Shown here: positions 16,483-25,168 of the stretch, one piece after another
Layout of the letters: every line of letters starts with the position of its first letter
Numbering within the stretch: the stretch's first letter is position 1
Origin: JBEGTT01 sp041179245
GTDB taxonomy: Bacteria; Pseudomonadota; Gammaproteobacteria; Burkholderiales; Rhodocyclaceae
Direction: 5' to 3'
Assembly (NCBI GenBank): GCA_041179245.1
Contig: JBEGTT010000044.1
Span: 1 to 41,787 of the forward strand
Length of the DNA: 41,787 nt
Made by a program: the position numbers and the translations under genes
Notes under the pieces: generated by a model
What the model saw: the letters and a program-made list of their open reading frames with translations, nothing else
What the model was told of the DNA's origin: nothing
The model's database searches: none

Positions 16483-18108
16483 ATGTTTAAAAATGCAAGC
16501 ATCAAGTCATATCTCATGACTACCGCAATAGGCATGATGGTCATGCTAGGTGGATTGGCTATCGCCGTATGGGTTGCGCTGACGAGCATATCAACAGCCG
16601 CCCACCACATGGGTCTTGGCAAAGATGTTGTCGCTGACATCCTTCCGCCGCCCTTGTACATTATTGAAGCAGAACTCAATGTTCTCCAGATGCTGGATGC
16701 GCCCTCACAAGAAGTCCCCACTTACATCGAAAAGCTGGCGGCATTGAAAAATGATTACGACACGCGCAACACCTACTGGGCACAGGAAGCCTTGGAGCAG
16801 GGTGTCAAACAAAGTCTATTAGGTACCCAAAAATCTGCCGGGGACAAATTCTGGTCTCTGGTGCTTGGAGATTTTTCCACGGCTATCCGCCAAGGGGATC
16901 GCGAACGCGCTCGTCATTTAACCGCCAAGATCAAGGAGGCGTATGACGCACATAGGAATGGTGTTGATCAAACCGTTCTGACAGCAAGCAAATACGCTGA
17001 AGACACGTTGAAGTCACTTGAAGAAACCTCGCAGGTCGCAAGGCTAGTGGTGATGTCCTTTGCCATTGGTGCGGGCATTGTGGGGACAATCATTCTGATT
17101 GCCGCCATGAACAGCATCTTGCACAGGCTTGGCGGAGAGCCAGCAGAAATGCAGTTGATAGCACAGCGAATTTCATCTGGCGACCTGACGCAGGACATCG
17201 ATGCAAAACGTGATAGTGGCAGCTTGCTGGCTTCGATGGCTCAGATGCAGGCCGCCCTTCGCAGCACCATTACCCAGTCGCGTATGGCCGCTGACCAACT
17301 CGCTTCTGCCGCCAGTGACCTAACGGCATCTTCACGCCAAGTGTCCGAAAGCTCGCAGGCCCAAAGTGACGCCACCTCATCGATGGCCGCTGCGGTTGAG
17401 CAGGTCACGGTTAGCATCCGGCAGGTCACGGACAGTGCCGAAGGCACCAATGCGCTCGCCAAAAAAACGGAAACTCTCTCCACCGAAAGCAAGGACTTGG
17501 TGGCACACACGATTGATGAAATCAACAAAATTGCCGACATGGTCGCCAGTTCCAGCCAGACCATTCTGGCCTTGGGTGAGCAGTCCAGCCAGATTTCCAA
17601 TATCGTTGATGTGATTCGTGACATTGCCGATCAAACCAATCTATTGGCACTGAATGCGGCGATTGAAGCTGCTCGCGCAGGCGAACAAGGCCGTGGGTTT
17701 GCCGTAGTAGCCGATGAAGTGCGAAAACTAGCCGAACGAACTGCGCAATCGACTCAGGAAATTTCCTCCATGATTAACGCCATTCAGAACGGCACACGCG
17801 AAGCGGTTCAGGGCATGGCGCAAGGGAGCAACCAAGTTCAGCAGGGGGTCAAAATGGCCGCCCAAACAGGGGACTCGATGGCCCATATTGAAGCAGCCGC
17901 CACCGACGTCATGAGTGCTGTCAGTGATATTTCCCATGCACTGTCAGAGCAAAGTGTCGCCAGCGGCCAACTTGCCACCAATGTTGAACGAATTGCTCAG
18001 ATGACCGAAACCAATAGTTTCGCCGTCCAGAATGTATTCCGCTCGGCCAATGCACTGGAAGAACTGGCGCGTGACCTCAAGGCTTCAGTTGGCCGCTTCA
18101 GAGTCTGA
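16483..18108 (+). CDS. Methyl-accepting chemotaxis protein
   Basis: A 541-residue transmembrane chemoreceptor. TM1 is at about 12-34 (IGMMVMLGGLAIAVWVAL), followed by a periplasmic domain of about 150 residues, probably a four-helix bundle, and TM2 at about 187-210 (VVMSFAIGAGIVGTIILIAA). A HAMP domain follows (PAEMQLIAQRISSGDLTQDI), then a long coiled-coil signalling domain. The hairpin tip NLLALNAAIEAARAGEQGRG (from about 386) binds CheA and CheW. The tail ends in a basic GRFRV without the NWETF-type pentapeptide that tethers CheR. The ATG has AAGGGG upstream. It is monocistronic and has no chemotaxis genes beside it, so its ligand cannot be inferred. Confidence 0.95.
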   Translation: MFKNASIKSYLMTTAIGMMVMLGGLAIAVWVALTSISTAAHHMGLGKDVVADILPPPLYIIEAELNVLQMLDAPSQEVPTYIEKLAALKNDYDTRNTYWAQEALEQGVKQSLLGTQKSAGDKFWSLVLGDFSTAIRQGDRERARHLTAKIKEAYDAHRNGVDQTVLTASKYAEDTLKSLEETSQVARLVVMSFAIGAGIVGTIILIAAMNSILHRLGGEPAEMQLIAQRISSGDLTQDIDAKRDSGSLLASMAQMQAALRSTITQSRMAADQLASAASDLTASSRQVSESSQAQSDATSSMAAAVEQVTVSIRQVTDSAEGTNALAKKTETLSTESKDLVAHTIDEINKIADMVASSSQTILALGEQSSQISNIVDVIRDIADQTNLLALNAAIEAARAGEQGRGFAVVADEVRKLAERTAQSTQEISSMINAIQNGTREAVQGMAQGSNQVQQGVKMAAQTGDSMAHIEAAATDVMSAVSDISHALSEQSVASGQLATNVERIAQMTETNSFAVQNVFRSANALEELARDLKASVGRFRV

Positions 18109-18118
18109 TCCGTTAGCC

Positions 18119-19378
18119 TTAGCGTGGCGCTGCTTCTGGCGGAAGCAGTAGCCACATCCGGCCACTTTGTTTCATTTTTCCGGCTTGCTCGCCTGCTGCC
18201 GGACCAAATCCCCAGAAGAAATCCGCGCGAACCACACCGCGAATGGCACCGCCAGTGTCTTGTGCCAACATCAATCGATTCAGCGGTTCGCTGCTGTTTG
18301 GCTTGGTTGTTGAGAGATAAACCGGTACGCCGAGCGGCGTCGATTTTGGATCAATCGCAATACTGCGCTCAGGAGTTAACGGGATACCTTGTGCGCCGGG
18401 TGGTCCCAAATCAGGATTTGGATTAGCGGGTAGCTCTCGGAAAAAGACGTAACTTGGATTAGTGCTGAGGAGTTCGTTGAGTTTTGCGGGGTTCTTACGT
18501 GCCCAGCCTTGAATGCCCTGCATCGAAGCCTCTTCTGCTTTCAGTTCCCCTCGGTCAATCAACACGCGTCCCACTGAGCGATAAGGATGGCCGTTTTGGT
18601 CGGCATAACCAAGCCTGACCATGTTTCCATCCGGCAATTTCACCCGGCCAGAACCCTGAATCTGCAGGAAAAACAGCTCTACCGCGTCATCAACCCACAA
18701 CAACACTTTGTCTTTGCCAGCGCGGTAGCCGGTTTGCCCGACGATGTCATTACGGCTCGCGTAAGGAACCACCTTGTTGCCTTCAAGACGACCTCGCAGG
18801 CGCATATTTTTTAGCTCTGGCACCAAATCGCCTAACTCAATCGTCAGCAAGTCCGTTGGCACCGCCAATACTGGCGTCTGAAATGCGCCATCTTGCTTGC
18901 GGCTACCGCGCAGCAAGGGTTCGTAGTACCCAGTAATCAGGCCATCGTTACTTTGCGTTTCAGGATTAACCAAGGCATAAGGGCTAAGCCTGCCCTCATA
19001 AAAGGCTCGCACCGCATCGGCATCACTACCATCAATGTTTTTCGCAATTTCACAAACCCGTTTCCAAGGCGCGCCACTAGCCTTAGCGGTCATTGTTTTG
19101 CAGGATTGCAGAAAGCCCGGCCAAGTGGCTCGCAAATCATCGGTAGCCCAACCGGGCAAATCCTCAAACCGAGCAGCTTGAACAATCTGAGAAAGTTCGT
19201 AACGCACAGGGGGAGTGGTCGGTTTTGTTGCCGAAGCGGCAGCGCTATCTGGCGTGGTTGGTTTAGTCTTTTCGGATTTGGTCCCTAGCATCGAACATCC
19301 ATTAAGGAGCAAGGCGATCAACAGAGCGGTAGAAAGATTATTACGTCGCGGTTGAATTTTGTTTTGGTGTTTTGGCAT
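18119..19378 (-). CDS. mltA: Membrane-bound lytic murein transglycosylase A
   Basis: An outer-membrane lipoprotein that cleaves the glycan strand of peptidoglycan, releasing 1,6-anhydromuropeptides. The ATG at 19378 gives 419 residues with signal peptide and lipobox LLNGC (Cys28); the open frame extends further upstream but that would bury the signal peptide. A Thr/Pro/Ala-rich linker (about 35-60) precedes the MltA double-psi beta-barrel and the C-terminal 3D domain. Landmarks are LITGYYEPLL, FFLQIQGSGRVKLPDG, YADQNGHPYRSVGR, and the catalytic region LAQDTGGAIRG (Asp374) followed by ADFFWG (Asp386). E. coli MltA is 365 residues. It converges on the chemoreceptor and diverges from the Nudix gene across 49 bases. 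Confidence 0.95.
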   Translation of the reverse strand: MPKHQNKIQPRRNNLSTALLIALLLNGCSMLGTKSEKTKPTTPDSAAASATKPTTPPVRYELSQIVQAARFEDLPGWATDDLRATWPGFLQSCKTMTAKASGAPWKRVCEIAKNIDGSDADAVRAFYEGRLSPYALVNPETQSNDGLITGYYEPLLRGSRKQDGAFQTPVLAVPTDLLTIELGDLVPELKNMRLRGRLEGNKVVPYASRNDIVGQTGYRAGKDKVLLWVDDAVELFFLQIQGSGRVKLPDGNMVRLGYADQNGHPYRSVGRVLIDRGELKAEEASMQGIQGWARKNPAKLNELLSTNPSYVFFRELPANPNPDLGPPGAQGIPLTPERSIAIDPKSTPLGVPVYLSTTKPNSSEPLNRLMLAQDTGGAIRGVVRADFFWGFGPAAGEQAGKMKQSGRMWLLLPPEAAPR

Positions 19379-19427
19379 GGTTTGGCTAGAGTGGCGCGCT
19401 TCTGAATGATTCGAGTATACCTTCCCC

Positions 19428-20450
19428 ATGACCCAGCCTACGATGGTTGTTGAGGTTGCCGCCGCTGTCCTCCTGCGCCAGCGAAGCGACCAAATACACG
19501 GCCTTATCCGCCCCCAAACGCCCCGCGATAACATTGATTTTCTGCTGGCTTGCCGACCAGAAGGGAAAGTTTATGCGGGCTACTGGGAGTTTCCCGGCGG
19601 CAAGTTAGAAATCGGCGAAACGGCATTCCAAGCACTGGTACGCGAGTTACAGGAAGAAATGGGAATTACCGTCACGGCCGCTACTCCATGGCTGCATAAA
19701 CAGTTTGTTTATCCTCATGCCACCGTCCATCTAAATTTCTGGCGCGTAACCGCGTGGGAGGGTGAAATTGGGATCACCGCGCCACTGGAGCACAGCGCAG
19801 TTGACTGGCTACCGTTAACCGGTGCATTGCAAGCAGAGCAACATCTTTCCCCGATTCTTCCCGCCAATGGCCCCATTTTGAAAGGGTTGGCGCTTCCTAC
19901 CCGTTTACTGATTACCCACGCAGAGCAAGTTGGCGTAACTCACGAGCTAAATCGACTTTCGTCCCATATTAAAGAGCACGGAAACAACGGACTGCTGCAC
20001 ATTCGGGACCGGGGTTTACCTAAGCGTGCTGACTTTGTAAGCCAAGCTGCAGCCATAGCTAAAGCAGCGGGGATGCTCGTTGTGCTAAACGTTTCGAGCG
20101 AAGCCGAACTGGCTATGGCAAAGACAATGCCGGTAGATGGGGTGCATCTGACGAGTCAATTTTTGGCTGAAGTGACTCAACGGCCTGATGTTGCGTGGGT
20201 AGGCGCATCCTGCCACCAGACTACAGAAATCGGCAAAGCAGGGGAACTGGAACTGGACTACGCAGTGTTGGGGCCGGTGTTGCCAACCCAAACGCATCCC
20301 GAGGCAGTGCCGCTGGGCTGGGCTGAATTCAGCAAGCGGATTCACGATAATCGATTACCCGTCTTTGCTTTGGGTGGAATGCAATCAGATCAAATGGAAA
20401 TCGCCTGGGCACATGGTGCCCACGGGGTCGCCCTGATGCGTGGCTGGTAA
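19428..20450 (+). CDS. Nudix hydrolase (MutT-like) fused to a ThiE-like domain
   Basis: A two-domain protein of 340 residues. The N-terminal MutT domain carries the full Nudix box GGKLEIGETAFQALVRELQEE (residues 58-78, shown abbreviated by its Gly/Glu/Arg-Glu-Glu pattern), expected to hydrolyse 8-oxo-dGTP to the monophosphate. From about residue 165 a TIM-barrel of the thiamine-phosphate synthase family follows, with GLLHIRDRGL, DGVHLTSQFL, GASCHQTTEI, DYAVLGPVLPTQTHP and FALGGM. The fusion is widespread in gammaproteobacteria; whether the second domain makes thiamine phosphate or acts otherwise is unsettled. Start is ATG 19428, with another ATG five codons on. It converges with zapD; yacG, often between these two, is absent. 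Confidence 0.93.
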   Translation: MTQPTMVVEVAAAVLLRQRSDQIHGLIRPQTPRDNIDFLLACRPEGKVYAGYWEFPGGKLEIGETAFQALVRELQEEMGITVTAATPWLHKQFVYPHATVHLNFWRVTAWEGEIGITAPLEHSAVDWLPLTGALQAEQHLSPILPANGPILKGLALPTRLLITHAEQVGVTHELNRLSSHIKEHGNNGLLHIRDRGLPKRADFVSQAAAIAKAAGMLVVLNVSSEAELAMAKTMPVDGVHLTSQFLAEVTQRPDVAWVGASCHQTTEIGKAGELELDYAVLGPVLPTQTHPEAVPLGWAEFSKRIHDNRLPVFALGGMQSDQMEIAWAHGAHGVALMRGW

Positions 20451-20472
20451 TCAAGAAACTAGCGAGGAAAAA

Positions 20473-21249
20473 CTACAGCGAACAGAGGGTTAGCCGGAAG
20501 GGAACCGTGGTTTGTGTCGGTTTCGACCGTGACTCGGCATTTTGTTCTGCGCTGACGAAGCGGATATTCAGCGCAAAACGATTAGCACTGACTTCAGGAA
20601 CAAACATCTGTGTCTCATCCACAGAAACCAGAGCCATCTGCATACCGGCCCCGTTAGTCATTGCTTGATGGTATTGGCCATTGTTGGCCAGAAACTCTTT
20701 GGCTACCCCTGAAGACCGAAGCAAACGCAGAATGATTCCCAAGGCATCATGGACTGGCTTCAATGGCTGAAACCATTCTTGTAAGTTTTGACGGCGCCTA
20801 TCCACGTTGCGGTGCAACCAGAAGTGATATCCGGGAAGATCAAACTCACACAAGCCACCGGGAATTGAAATACGGCCCTTAACTGCCATCAGCCATTCAT
20901 TTTCACGCAGCGGCTGGCCAAATTTGCCGGCCATTGAAAGCAGGCTGGCACTGACCACTTCCACTTCCTGAATCACGCTACTTAAAGCACTTTCAGAGAT
21001 ATTCGGATTATTTCGATAGGCCACCAAAACCTGACGCTGGCGCTCTAATTCCTGAATCAAATCCATCTTCAAGTCAGCTCGGGCGGCTACATCAAGAATA
21101 TCCAGCAGGGTCCGCACCGCCACATCGTGGTCACTAGCCGATTCTCTCGCCGTAAAAGAAATGGCTCGATCAAACAGATCCTCTAGGCGCAACAAGGTGC
21201 GAATACGTTCGTTGAAGGGATATTCGTAATGAATCACGCCAAGGCCCAA
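20473..21249 (-). CDS. zapD: Cell division protein ZapD
   Basis: A cytoplasmic FtsZ-binding protein that bundles protofilaments and stabilises the Z-ring. The 258 residues match the family (247 in E. coli), with the N-terminal hallmark YEYPFNERIRTLLRLEDLF and later GLCEFDLPGYHFWLH. The C-terminus forms the predicted beta domain. The start is uncertain: TTG at 21249 gives MGLGVIHYEYP, and GTG at 21237 gives MIHYEYP; neither has a good Shine-Dalgarno. It lies 63 bases after coaE, its usual partner. Confidence 0.93.
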   Translation of the reverse strand: MGLGVIHYEYPFNERIRTLLRLEDLFDRAISFTARESASDHDVAVRTLLDILDVAARADLKMDLIQELERQRQVLVAYRNNPNISESALSSVIQEVEVVSASLLSMAGKFGQPLRENEWLMAVKGRISIPGGLCEFDLPGYHFWLHRNVDRRRQNLQEWFQPLKPVHDALGIILRLLRSSGVAKEFLANNGQYHQAMTNGAGMQMALVSVDETQMFVPEVSANRFALNIRFVSAEQNAESRSKPTQTTVPFRLTLCSL

Positions 21250-21312
21250 GAAAAGATTAGAGGATAGTGCGCTGTAAAGCTGCGCGCATTCTGAACCTGT
21301 CCCTGATTATTC

Positions 21313-21978
21313 TCAAGAAAAACAGTCACTTTCCGTAGCTAATTCACGAAAATGCTTATCAAGTCGGCATACGCTTTCTGATAAGTTTTCCAAGTTACCT
21401 TCATTTTCAAGAATATCAGTGGCAATCGCTCGCCGAGTATCACGGCCAGATTGCGCAGTCAGCATGGCTTGGGCCTCGGCTAAGGACAAATGATTGCGTG
21501 CCATTAGCCGTGAAAGTTGAGTTGATTCTGCACAATCGACCACCAAAATGCGCCGGCAGTGCTGCCTATAGCAATCCCCTGATTCCACCAGTAACGGAAC
21601 CACTAGCAAGACATACGGATATTCATTGGAGGTTGAATTGGACAAGGTGCCCGCAGCCATTGCCTCGGCGTAAATCAGGGGGTGCAAAATGGCTTCCAGT
21701 TGCCGACGTTGGGCAGCATCCACAAAAACTCGCTGGCGCATGGCAACCCGGTTTAATGCCCCATCGGCAGACTGAATCTCTGATCCAAACGTCGCCACTA
21801 AAGCTGGCATCGCTTTCCCGCCGGGTTTCGTTAGCTGATGAGCGATCACATCGGTATCCACCACGCGAATTCCGCGCAGGGCAAATAAATCCGACACCGT
21901 GGTTTTGCCGCACCCGATACCGCCCGTCATCCCCACAATATAGGGAGCAGCGGGCTTTCCGTCAGCTACCCTGCCCAC
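21313..21978 (-). CDS. coaE: Dephospho-CoA kinase
   Basis: The last enzyme of coenzyme A synthesis; it phosphorylates the 3'-hydroxyl of dephospho-CoA using ATP. The 221 residues contain the P-loop GGIGCGKTT (Lys25), VVDTDVIAHQL, HPLIYAEAM, and LLVVPLLVES. The start is a GTG at 21978, about 12 residues ahead of the conserved core, with AAGGA ten bases upstream. This start lies inside the end of the small 54-residue gene, giving a 17-base overlap and likely translational coupling. The protein is slightly longer than E. coli CoaE (206). Confidence 0.95.
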   Translation of the reverse strand: MGRVADGKPAAPYIVGMTGGIGCGKTTVSDLFALRGIRVVDTDVIAHQLTKPGGKAMPALVATFGSEIQSADGALNRVAMRQRVFVDAAQRRQLEAILHPLIYAEAMAAGTLSNSTSNEYPYVLLVVPLLVESGDCYRQHCRRILVVDCAESTQLSRLMARNHLSLAEAQAMLTAQSGRDTRRAIATDILENEGNLENLSESVCRLDKHFRELATESDCFS

Positions 21979-22126
21979 TCGGAGCGTCCTTCAATATCTG
22001 GATACGGTCAGGCTCAACTTGTTGCTTGGCACGTTGGGCGTCAGGGTTAACCTGCTGACTCTGGGTCTGTGAAAAGGCAAAAAACAGGGCATTTGCCAAT
22101 ACGAGGATAAAAACGAAGATTCGCAT
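21962..22126 (-). CDS. Small membrane-anchored protein between ispE and coaE
   Basis: A 54-residue frame read directly from the sequence: MRIFVFILVLANALFFAFS, then a polar tail QTQSQQVNPDAQRAKQQVEP ending DRIQILKDAPSGQGS. It has a single N-terminal hydrophobic helix and a periplasmic-style polar tail. The N-terminus and the PDRIQIL segment resemble the start of small SPOR-domain proteins found near housekeeping genes in beta- and gammaproteobacteria, but the SPOR domain itself is missing. It starts 3 bases after the ispE stop and overlaps the coaE start, so the packing argues that it is translated. Function unknown; possibly a degenerate SPOR protein retained for coupling. Confidence 0.65.
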   Translation of the reverse strand: MRIFVFILVLANALFFAFSQTQSQQVNPDAQRAKQQVEPDRIQILKDAPSGQGS

Positions 22127-22129
22127 AAC

Positions 22130-23026
22130 TTAGGATTTTAGTGGATGTAGGGGGTGATTATCCAAGCCAGCAGCAACCCAGCCCCGCATTCCAACGGGGC
22201 GCTGCGCCAAGACTTCACGAGCCGACTGTTCTGTTGAAAACGCAGCGAACACACAGGCACCCGAGCCACTCATCCGAGCGGGGGCAAACTGCTGCAACCA
22301 CGCAAGATATTCGGCTACGACCGGAAAATGACGGCAAGCCACCGGTTCCAGATCATTGTGACCTTGATCTGGCCACCAATTTAGCGAATCGGTTCGAGGG
22401 GTATTCCGGCACAGGGCCGCATCACCAAAAATGGTCGCCGTGGGCACCCCGACGGGAGGTTCAAGTACCACATACCAAGCTTCCGGCAAGGTCACGGGGC
22501 GCAAGGCTTCACCGACGCCTTCGGCAAAAGCATTTTGCCCAAAAACAAATACCGGTACATCTGCCCCTAACTGCAAACCCAAGGCCTGCAGGGCTTCGCG
22601 GGATAAACCACCACCCCACAGGTGGTTTAAAGCCAGCAAAACTGTCGCCGCATCCGAACTGCCGCCGCCCAAACCACCACCCATCGGTAGCCGTTTTTCC
22701 AAGGCAATCTCAACACCGCACTCCACAAGGCCCGTCGTTTGCTGCACCAAACGAGCCGCCCGATAACAAAGATCACTTTCAACAGGAACACCAGGAATGG
22801 GAGTGCTCAACAGGATTTGACCGTCATCACGAGGGGTAAAACGTAAGGAGTCGCCGTGGTCAAGAAAACGAAAAACGGTTTGCAGCAGGTGATAACCATC
22901 GGCTCGCCGCCCAACGACGTGCAGGAATAAATTGATCTTTGCGGGGGCGGGCCAGGCGTCATGCCAACCCAGCGTTATCTCAGCGCACAAATTCGTCCCC
23001 CCTGCTTTCTCCGAACGCTTCGTCAT
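22130..23026 (-). CDS. ispE: 4-diphosphocytidyl-2-C-methyl-D-erythritol kinase
   Basis: A GHMP kinase of the MEP isoprenoid pathway. It phosphorylates the 2-hydroxyl of CDP-methylerythritol. The 298 residues hold PAPAKINLFLHVVGRRADGY (substrate site, Lys30), the GHMP ATP loop PMGGGLGGGSSDAA (about 114-127), LGADVPVF, and the C-terminal ARMSGSGACVFAAF. The N-terminus is about 20 residues longer than in E. coli and overlaps the end of lolB by 47 bases; no alternative ATG lies nearer the core. It follows lolB, the usual partner. Confidence 0.95.
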   Translation of the reverse strand: MTKRSEKAGGTNLCAEITLGWHDAWPAPAKINLFLHVVGRRADGYHLLQTVFRFLDHGDSLRFTPRDDGQILLSTPIPGVPVESDLCYRAARLVQQTTGLVECGVEIALEKRLPMGGGLGGGSSDAATVLLALNHLWGGGLSREALQALGLQLGADVPVFVFGQNAFAEGVGEALRPVTLPEAWYVVLEPPVGVPTATIFGDAALCRNTPRTDSLNWWPDQGHNDLEPVACRHFPVVAEYLAWLQQFAPARMSGSGACVFAAFSTEQSAREVLAQRPVGMRGWVAAGLDNHPLHPLKS

Positions 23027-23618
23027 TGGTTGTCCAACGATCGATCAGCAAACGTAGCGTGATCCCTTCTTCGCTACTCACCAGAATGCTGCTGGGAGAC
23101 AGGTTTTCTGCCTGATAACGGTATCTCACCTGCCACACACCTTCGGTCAGTTGAAGAGGGCGTTGCAGGTCATCTCGCAACACACTCGAGCGTATGCTTC
23201 CCTTACCCACTAACCAGTCAGGAAGTGCTTCAAAGGGCAACGAGTACCCTAAACTTTGCCTCGCCAGCTCATCCAGTGAAGCGGCCTGAAATTGTCGCCC
23301 ATCGGCCAAACGTGCTTCCACCAAACCGTTAGCACCATTTTGGTCATTTAGGGTATTCAATTCAGCCACCATCTGACCGAAAGGTGAAAGTAAGCGAATG
23401 TGGTTACGGGTGGTGCCATGTCGCCACAACAGGCGGCCACTCAGTTGCTGAGCCGGTTCACCAAATCGCTCAGTCTTGATGCTTAGACGAGCATCCAGCC
23501 AGAAATTATGTGTAGGCGGAAGGTCTTCGGCCAACGCCGACGAGGAGAAACCGCTCATGCCTAATCCTAGCCAACCCAGCACTGAAATTAGATAAAAAGC
23601 GCGAACTAAAACCGACAT
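22980..23618 (-). CDS. lolB: LolB-like outer-membrane lipoprotein receptor lacking the lipid-anchor cysteine
   Basis: LolB receives lipoproteins from LolA and inserts them in the outer membrane. The 212 residues match the family in HNFWLDARLSIKTERF, GRLLWRHG, IRLLSPFGQMVAEL, LGYSLPFEALPDWLVG and the C-terminal LRLLIDRW. Position next to ispE and a TPR protein is classical. The signal sequence (about 1-30, ending FSSSALAE) looks like an ordinary signal peptidase I substrate; there is no lipobox and no cysteine anywhere in the protein, whereas typical LolB is itself a lipoprotein. It may work as a soluble periplasmic form. Start ATG 23618, 10 bases after the TPR gene. Confidence 0.9.
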   Translation of the reverse strand: MSVLVRAFYLISVLGWLGLGMSGFSSSALAEDLPPTHNFWLDARLSIKTERFGEPAQQLSGRLLWRHGTTRNHIRLLSPFGQMVAELNTLNDQNGANGLVEARLADGRQFQAASLDELARQSLGYSLPFEALPDWLVGKGSIRSSVLRDDLQRPLQLTEGVWQVRYRYQAENLSPSSILVSSEEGITLRLLIDRWTTNDEAFGESRGDEFVR

Positions 23619-23628
23619 TAGGTCAGCT

Positions 23629-25074
23629 TCAAGGGCTTGGAGCCACTAAGCCTTGCGGGGAAAAACGTTGGATGGTGTTGCGTAGAACTTCGTTATCCGG
23701 GCTTTTAGCCAACGCATCCCGCCAAATTGTATGAGCATCGTCCTGACGGTTCATTTCCCACAGCACCTCGCCCAAATGGGCGGCAATTTCCGGGTCCGCT
23801 TTTTTGTTGTACGCAATCAATAATTGACTATGCGCTTGTTCAAGATTCCCTTGTCGGTACAACACCCAGCCCATGCTATCCATGATGAAAGGGTCTTCTG
23901 GCTGCAAGCTCAAGGCCTTGCTTACTAAGGATTGAGCTTCTGGTAATTTGGTTCGGTGGTCAGCGAGTGAATAACCTAACGCATTCAAAGCTAAGGCGTT
24001 ATCTGGCTCAAGTTTTAGCAAGTGCCGAAGATTTTTCTCCATCTGATCCAGCCGTCCAACTTTTTCGGCTAGCAACGCTGCCTCATAAAGCAGCTCTGGT
24101 TGATCCGGTAGTTTGCTCAACAACTTTTCAAGTTCCGTTAGCGCCTTGGATTCTTCGCGCTCAGACTTCAGCAAGCGGATGACACGCAAACGCGCGTTGA
24201 ACCAGTATTCTCCTCGTCGAACAGCCTCAAAATGACCAATCGCAGCCTGCGGGTCGTGCTCTTGTTCGGCAATTTGACCCAAAAAATAGTGCGCGGCGGT
24301 GGTGTCAGCCAACGGCATATCCAACAAGGTTTCCAGCTCAGGTTTGGCGGCAGCCATATCGTTCATTTGCAGAGATAAGATCGCCACCGGGTAACGCAAA
24401 TCGGGGCTATCCGGCCATTCTTGGCTCAATGCCCGAAACAGGGTTCGGGCCTCACTAAACTGCCCAGAATTAACCAGCAAACGCGCCAGATACTGACGGG
24501 TTTCCAGATTGCCCGGCTCAGTTTTATCGGTGCCTGCATGCCCCCGAACGTACTCCTGCATCAATTTGATCGCGCCCTGAATATCCTTATCGCTAGCCCG
24601 TAGTTGAGCCTCAAGAATCCAAGGTTGTGCCCACGCAGGACGTAGCTGGCGGGCTTTTTGGGCCGCAACCAGCGCTTCAACAGGTTTCCCCGCCCGCTCT
24701 GCTGTTAGCCCATAGGTGTAATGCGCTTCTGCCACTTCTGGTTCCAGTGCTTGCCAGCGAGCAGCCAGCGGCAAAGCCAAGTCAAAACGTTGGCCATTTA
24801 CCGCAATCTCGATCGCCCGGCGCAAGGCATAAGGTTCCTCTGATTTAACGGCCAGATCACGCCAAGCGGCAAACGCCACGTCGCCATCCCCACGACGCAA
24901 AGCAATTTCGCCTAGCAATACCTGATACACCGCTTGAACCATCATTCGACCAGCAGATTGTGGCGTTTCCGTCACAGTAGATTCGGCGGCAACCCCTAGT
25001 TGGCTCGTCACCATTCCACCCAGTAATAGGGTGATGAGGACACGTTTTGCAAGTAGAGAAACTGAACTAAGCAT
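23629..25074 (-). CDS. Exported tetratricopeptide-repeat protein
   Basis: A 481-residue protein with an N-terminal signal peptide (LLAKRVLITLLLGGMVTSQLGVAA, cut after about residue 29) and then TPR units along nearly all its length, for example AVYQVLLGEIALRRGDGDVA, and consecutive C-terminal copies around NALGYSLADH and DSMGWVLYRQGNLEQA. Such proteins sit next to lolB in many beta- and gammaproteobacteria and are probably periplasmic or outer-membrane scaffolds; function is not established. No lipobox cysteine is seen. The ATG at 25074 directly starts the signal peptide; the frame extends 24 codons upstream without a better start. It heads the leftward lolB-ispE-coaE-zapD cluster. Confidence 0.88.
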   Translation of the reverse strand: MLSSVSLLAKRVLITLLLGGMVTSQLGVAAESTVTETPQSAGRMMVQAVYQVLLGEIALRRGDGDVAFAAWRDLAVKSEEPYALRRAIEIAVNGQRFDLALPLAARWQALEPEVAEAHYTYGLTAERAGKPVEALVAAQKARQLRPAWAQPWILEAQLRASDKDIQGAIKLMQEYVRGHAGTDKTEPGNLETRQYLARLLVNSGQFSEARTLFRALSQEWPDSPDLRYPVAILSLQMNDMAAAKPELETLLDMPLADTTAAHYFLGQIAEQEHDPQAAIGHFEAVRRGEYWFNARLRVIRLLKSEREESKALTELEKLLSKLPDQPELLYEAALLAEKVGRLDQMEKNLRHLLKLEPDNALALNALGYSLADHRTKLPEAQSLVSKALSLQPEDPFIMDSMGWVLYRQGNLEQAHSQLLIAYNKKADPEIAAHLGEVLWEMNRQDDAHTIWRDALAKSPDNEVLRNTIQRFSPQGLVAPSP

Positions 25075-25168
25075 CAAGGTAAGAAATTCCAAGAATGAGA
25101 TTTGGGCAGAGGTCCGGATGGTATTGCGCTTTATGGCGATGAACAAGACATAAAATCTTTACAGGGTA

